NCBI GenBank assembly: GCA_016926595.1
Contig: JAFGOG010000446.1
Coordinates: 1-5,712 of the forward strand
From: Anaerolineae bacterium
GTDB taxonomy: Bacteria; Chloroflexota; Anaerolineae; JAAYZQ01
Reading direction: 5' to 3'
Length of the DNA: 5,712 bases
Shown here: one piece after another, positions 4,961 through 5,712 of the stretch
How the letters are laid out: each line of letters opens with the position of its first letter
Position numbering within the stretch: position 1 is the first letter of the stretch
Position numbers and translations under genes: made by a program
The notes under the pieces: model-generated
Told to the model about the DNA's origin: nothing
Seen by the model: only the letters and a program-made list of their open reading frames with translations
The model's database searches: none

Positions 4961-5703
4961 TGGACATTCCACGGAAACAGGCTCGCTCAGTTGCGGTGCT
5001 TACCGGCGCCGGCGTCTCGGCCGAAAGCGGGGCGCCCACGTTCCGGGGTGAGGATGGGTTGTGGCGCAATTACCGCGCTGAGGACCTGGCAACGCCGGGC
5101 GCCTTTTACCGCGACCCACGGTTGGTGTGGGAGTGGTACGACTGGCGGCGGAGCCTGATCGCGGGCTGCCGGCCCAACGCGGCGCACCACACCCTGGCCC
5201 AGATGGAGCGCCGTTTCGACGACTGGACCCTGATCACCCAGAATGTCGACGGCCTGCATCAGATGGCCGGAAGCCGCAACGTCGTGGAGCTGCACGGCAA
5301 TATCTGGCGGATGCGCTGCACGCGGGAGTGCCAAGCACCCTGGGAGGATCGCACAGTTCCGTTACTCACGAGCAGCAGGATCTTGCCCACTTGTACAAGG
5401 TGTGGGGGGCTGGCCCGGCCAGACGTGGTCTGGTTTGGCGAGTCGCTGCCCGGCGATGCGCTCGCCGCCGCCCTGGCCGCGGCTCAGCGCTGCCAGGTGA
5501 TGCTCGTCGTCGGCACCTCGACAGTTGTCCAGCCGGCCGCCTCCCTGCCGCTGGTAGCCCTGCGACAAGGCGCTTACGTAGTTGAGATCAACCCTCAGCC
5601 GACTCCACTGTCGGACGCAGTGGACGAGGTCATCCGCGAGCCCGCAGCCTTGGCTTTGCCGCGGTGGTGGCAGACCTGGCAGCGGAGGGTGAGCGTCGGC
5701 TAG
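4960..5703 (+). CDS. NAD-dependent protein deacylase, sirtuin (SIRT5/CobB type)
   Basis: A 247-residue sirtuin of normal bacterial length. It removes acyl groups from protein lysines using NAD, releasing nicotinamide and O-acyl-ADP-ribose, and has no signal peptide, so it acts in the cytoplasm. The Rossmann motif GAGVSAESGAPTFRG (16-30) binds NAD. TQNVDGLH (93-100) carries Asn95 and Asp97. Catalytic His112 is in ELHGNIW. Zinc ligands are Cys120, Cys124, Cys145 and Cys148. RPDVVWFGE (153-161), GTSTVVQPA (185-193) and INPQPTP (210-216) complete the fold. WEWYDWRR (57-64) holds Tyr60 and Arg63, the Tyr-x-x-Arg pair that lets class III sirtuins bind acidic acyl groups such as succinyl and malonyl, so desuccinylase or demalonylase activity is plausible beside deacetylation. 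The first zinc pair is spaced CxxxC rather than CxxC, a small variation. ATG 4960 gives a normal N-terminus 15 residues before the NAD motif. The natural targets are unknown, and the neighbouring ferredoxin does not reveal them. Confidence 0.96.
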   Translation: MDIPRKQARSVAVLTGAGVSAESGAPTFRGEDGLWRNYRAEDLATPGAFYRDPRLVWEWYDWRRSLIAGCRPNAAHHTLAQMERRFDDWTLITQNVDGLHQMAGSRNVVELHGNIWRMRCTRECQAPWEDRTVPLLTSSRILPTCTRCGGLARPDVVWFGESLPGDALAAALAAAQRCQVMLVVGTSTVVQPAASLPLVALRQGAYVVEINPQPTPLSDAVDEVIREPAALALPRWWQTWQRRVSVG

Positions 5704-5712
5704 GCGTCGAAA

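Noticed and set aside
5704..5712. Terminator after the sirtuin gene
   Set aside because: Only nine bases remain in the window, with no hairpin or T-run visible.

Overview
The window is a compact, GC-rich bacterial segment with four protein-coding genes and almost no spacer DNA. My best guess is a member of the Chloroflexota, possibly Anaerolineae or Caldilineae. This rests on remembered resemblance of the very large alpha-amylase-like protein, the long TspO-like membrane protein and the intergenic repeat to sequences from that phylum. No marker gene in the window proves it.

Layout from left to right. Positions 1-124 hold a tandem array of a 29-bp unit: four full copies and an 8-bp remnant, running off the left edge. 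Two genes follow on the minus strand. A TspO/MBR-like integral membrane protein (115-894) has its stop codon inside the repeat array. A 1170-residue GH13 (alpha-amylase superfamily) protein (911-4423) lies upstream of it in the direction of transcription. Only 16 bases separate them, so they very probably form one operon transcribed leftwards from a promoter at about 4450-4478. A 134-bp divergent region (4424-4557) carries back-to-back promoters with a small palindrome between them. On the plus strand lie a 127-residue ferredoxin-like protein with a C-terminal CxxC...CxxC knuckle (4558-4941) and, 18 bases on, a 247-residue sirtuin (4960-5703). The sirtuin carries the Tyr-x-x-Arg signature of the SIRT5/CobB-type deacylases. 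The last nine bases hold nothing I can identify.

The leftward pair combines a cytoplasmic glucan-active enzyme of unknown substrate with a membrane protein. The rightward pair combines an electron carrier with an NAD-dependent protein deacylase. A shared theme of carbohydrate, redox and NAD metabolism is possible, but the sequence does not prove a functional link. I see no convincing new multi-gene system.

The points most worth a second look are these: the perfect TATAAT placed so close to the sirtuin ATG that the message would be leaderless; the repeat array that supplies the stop codon of the TspO-like gene; the GH13 protein with Pro in place of the usual His of region IV; the ferredoxin with an added metal-knuckle tail; and the palindrome between the divergent promoters.
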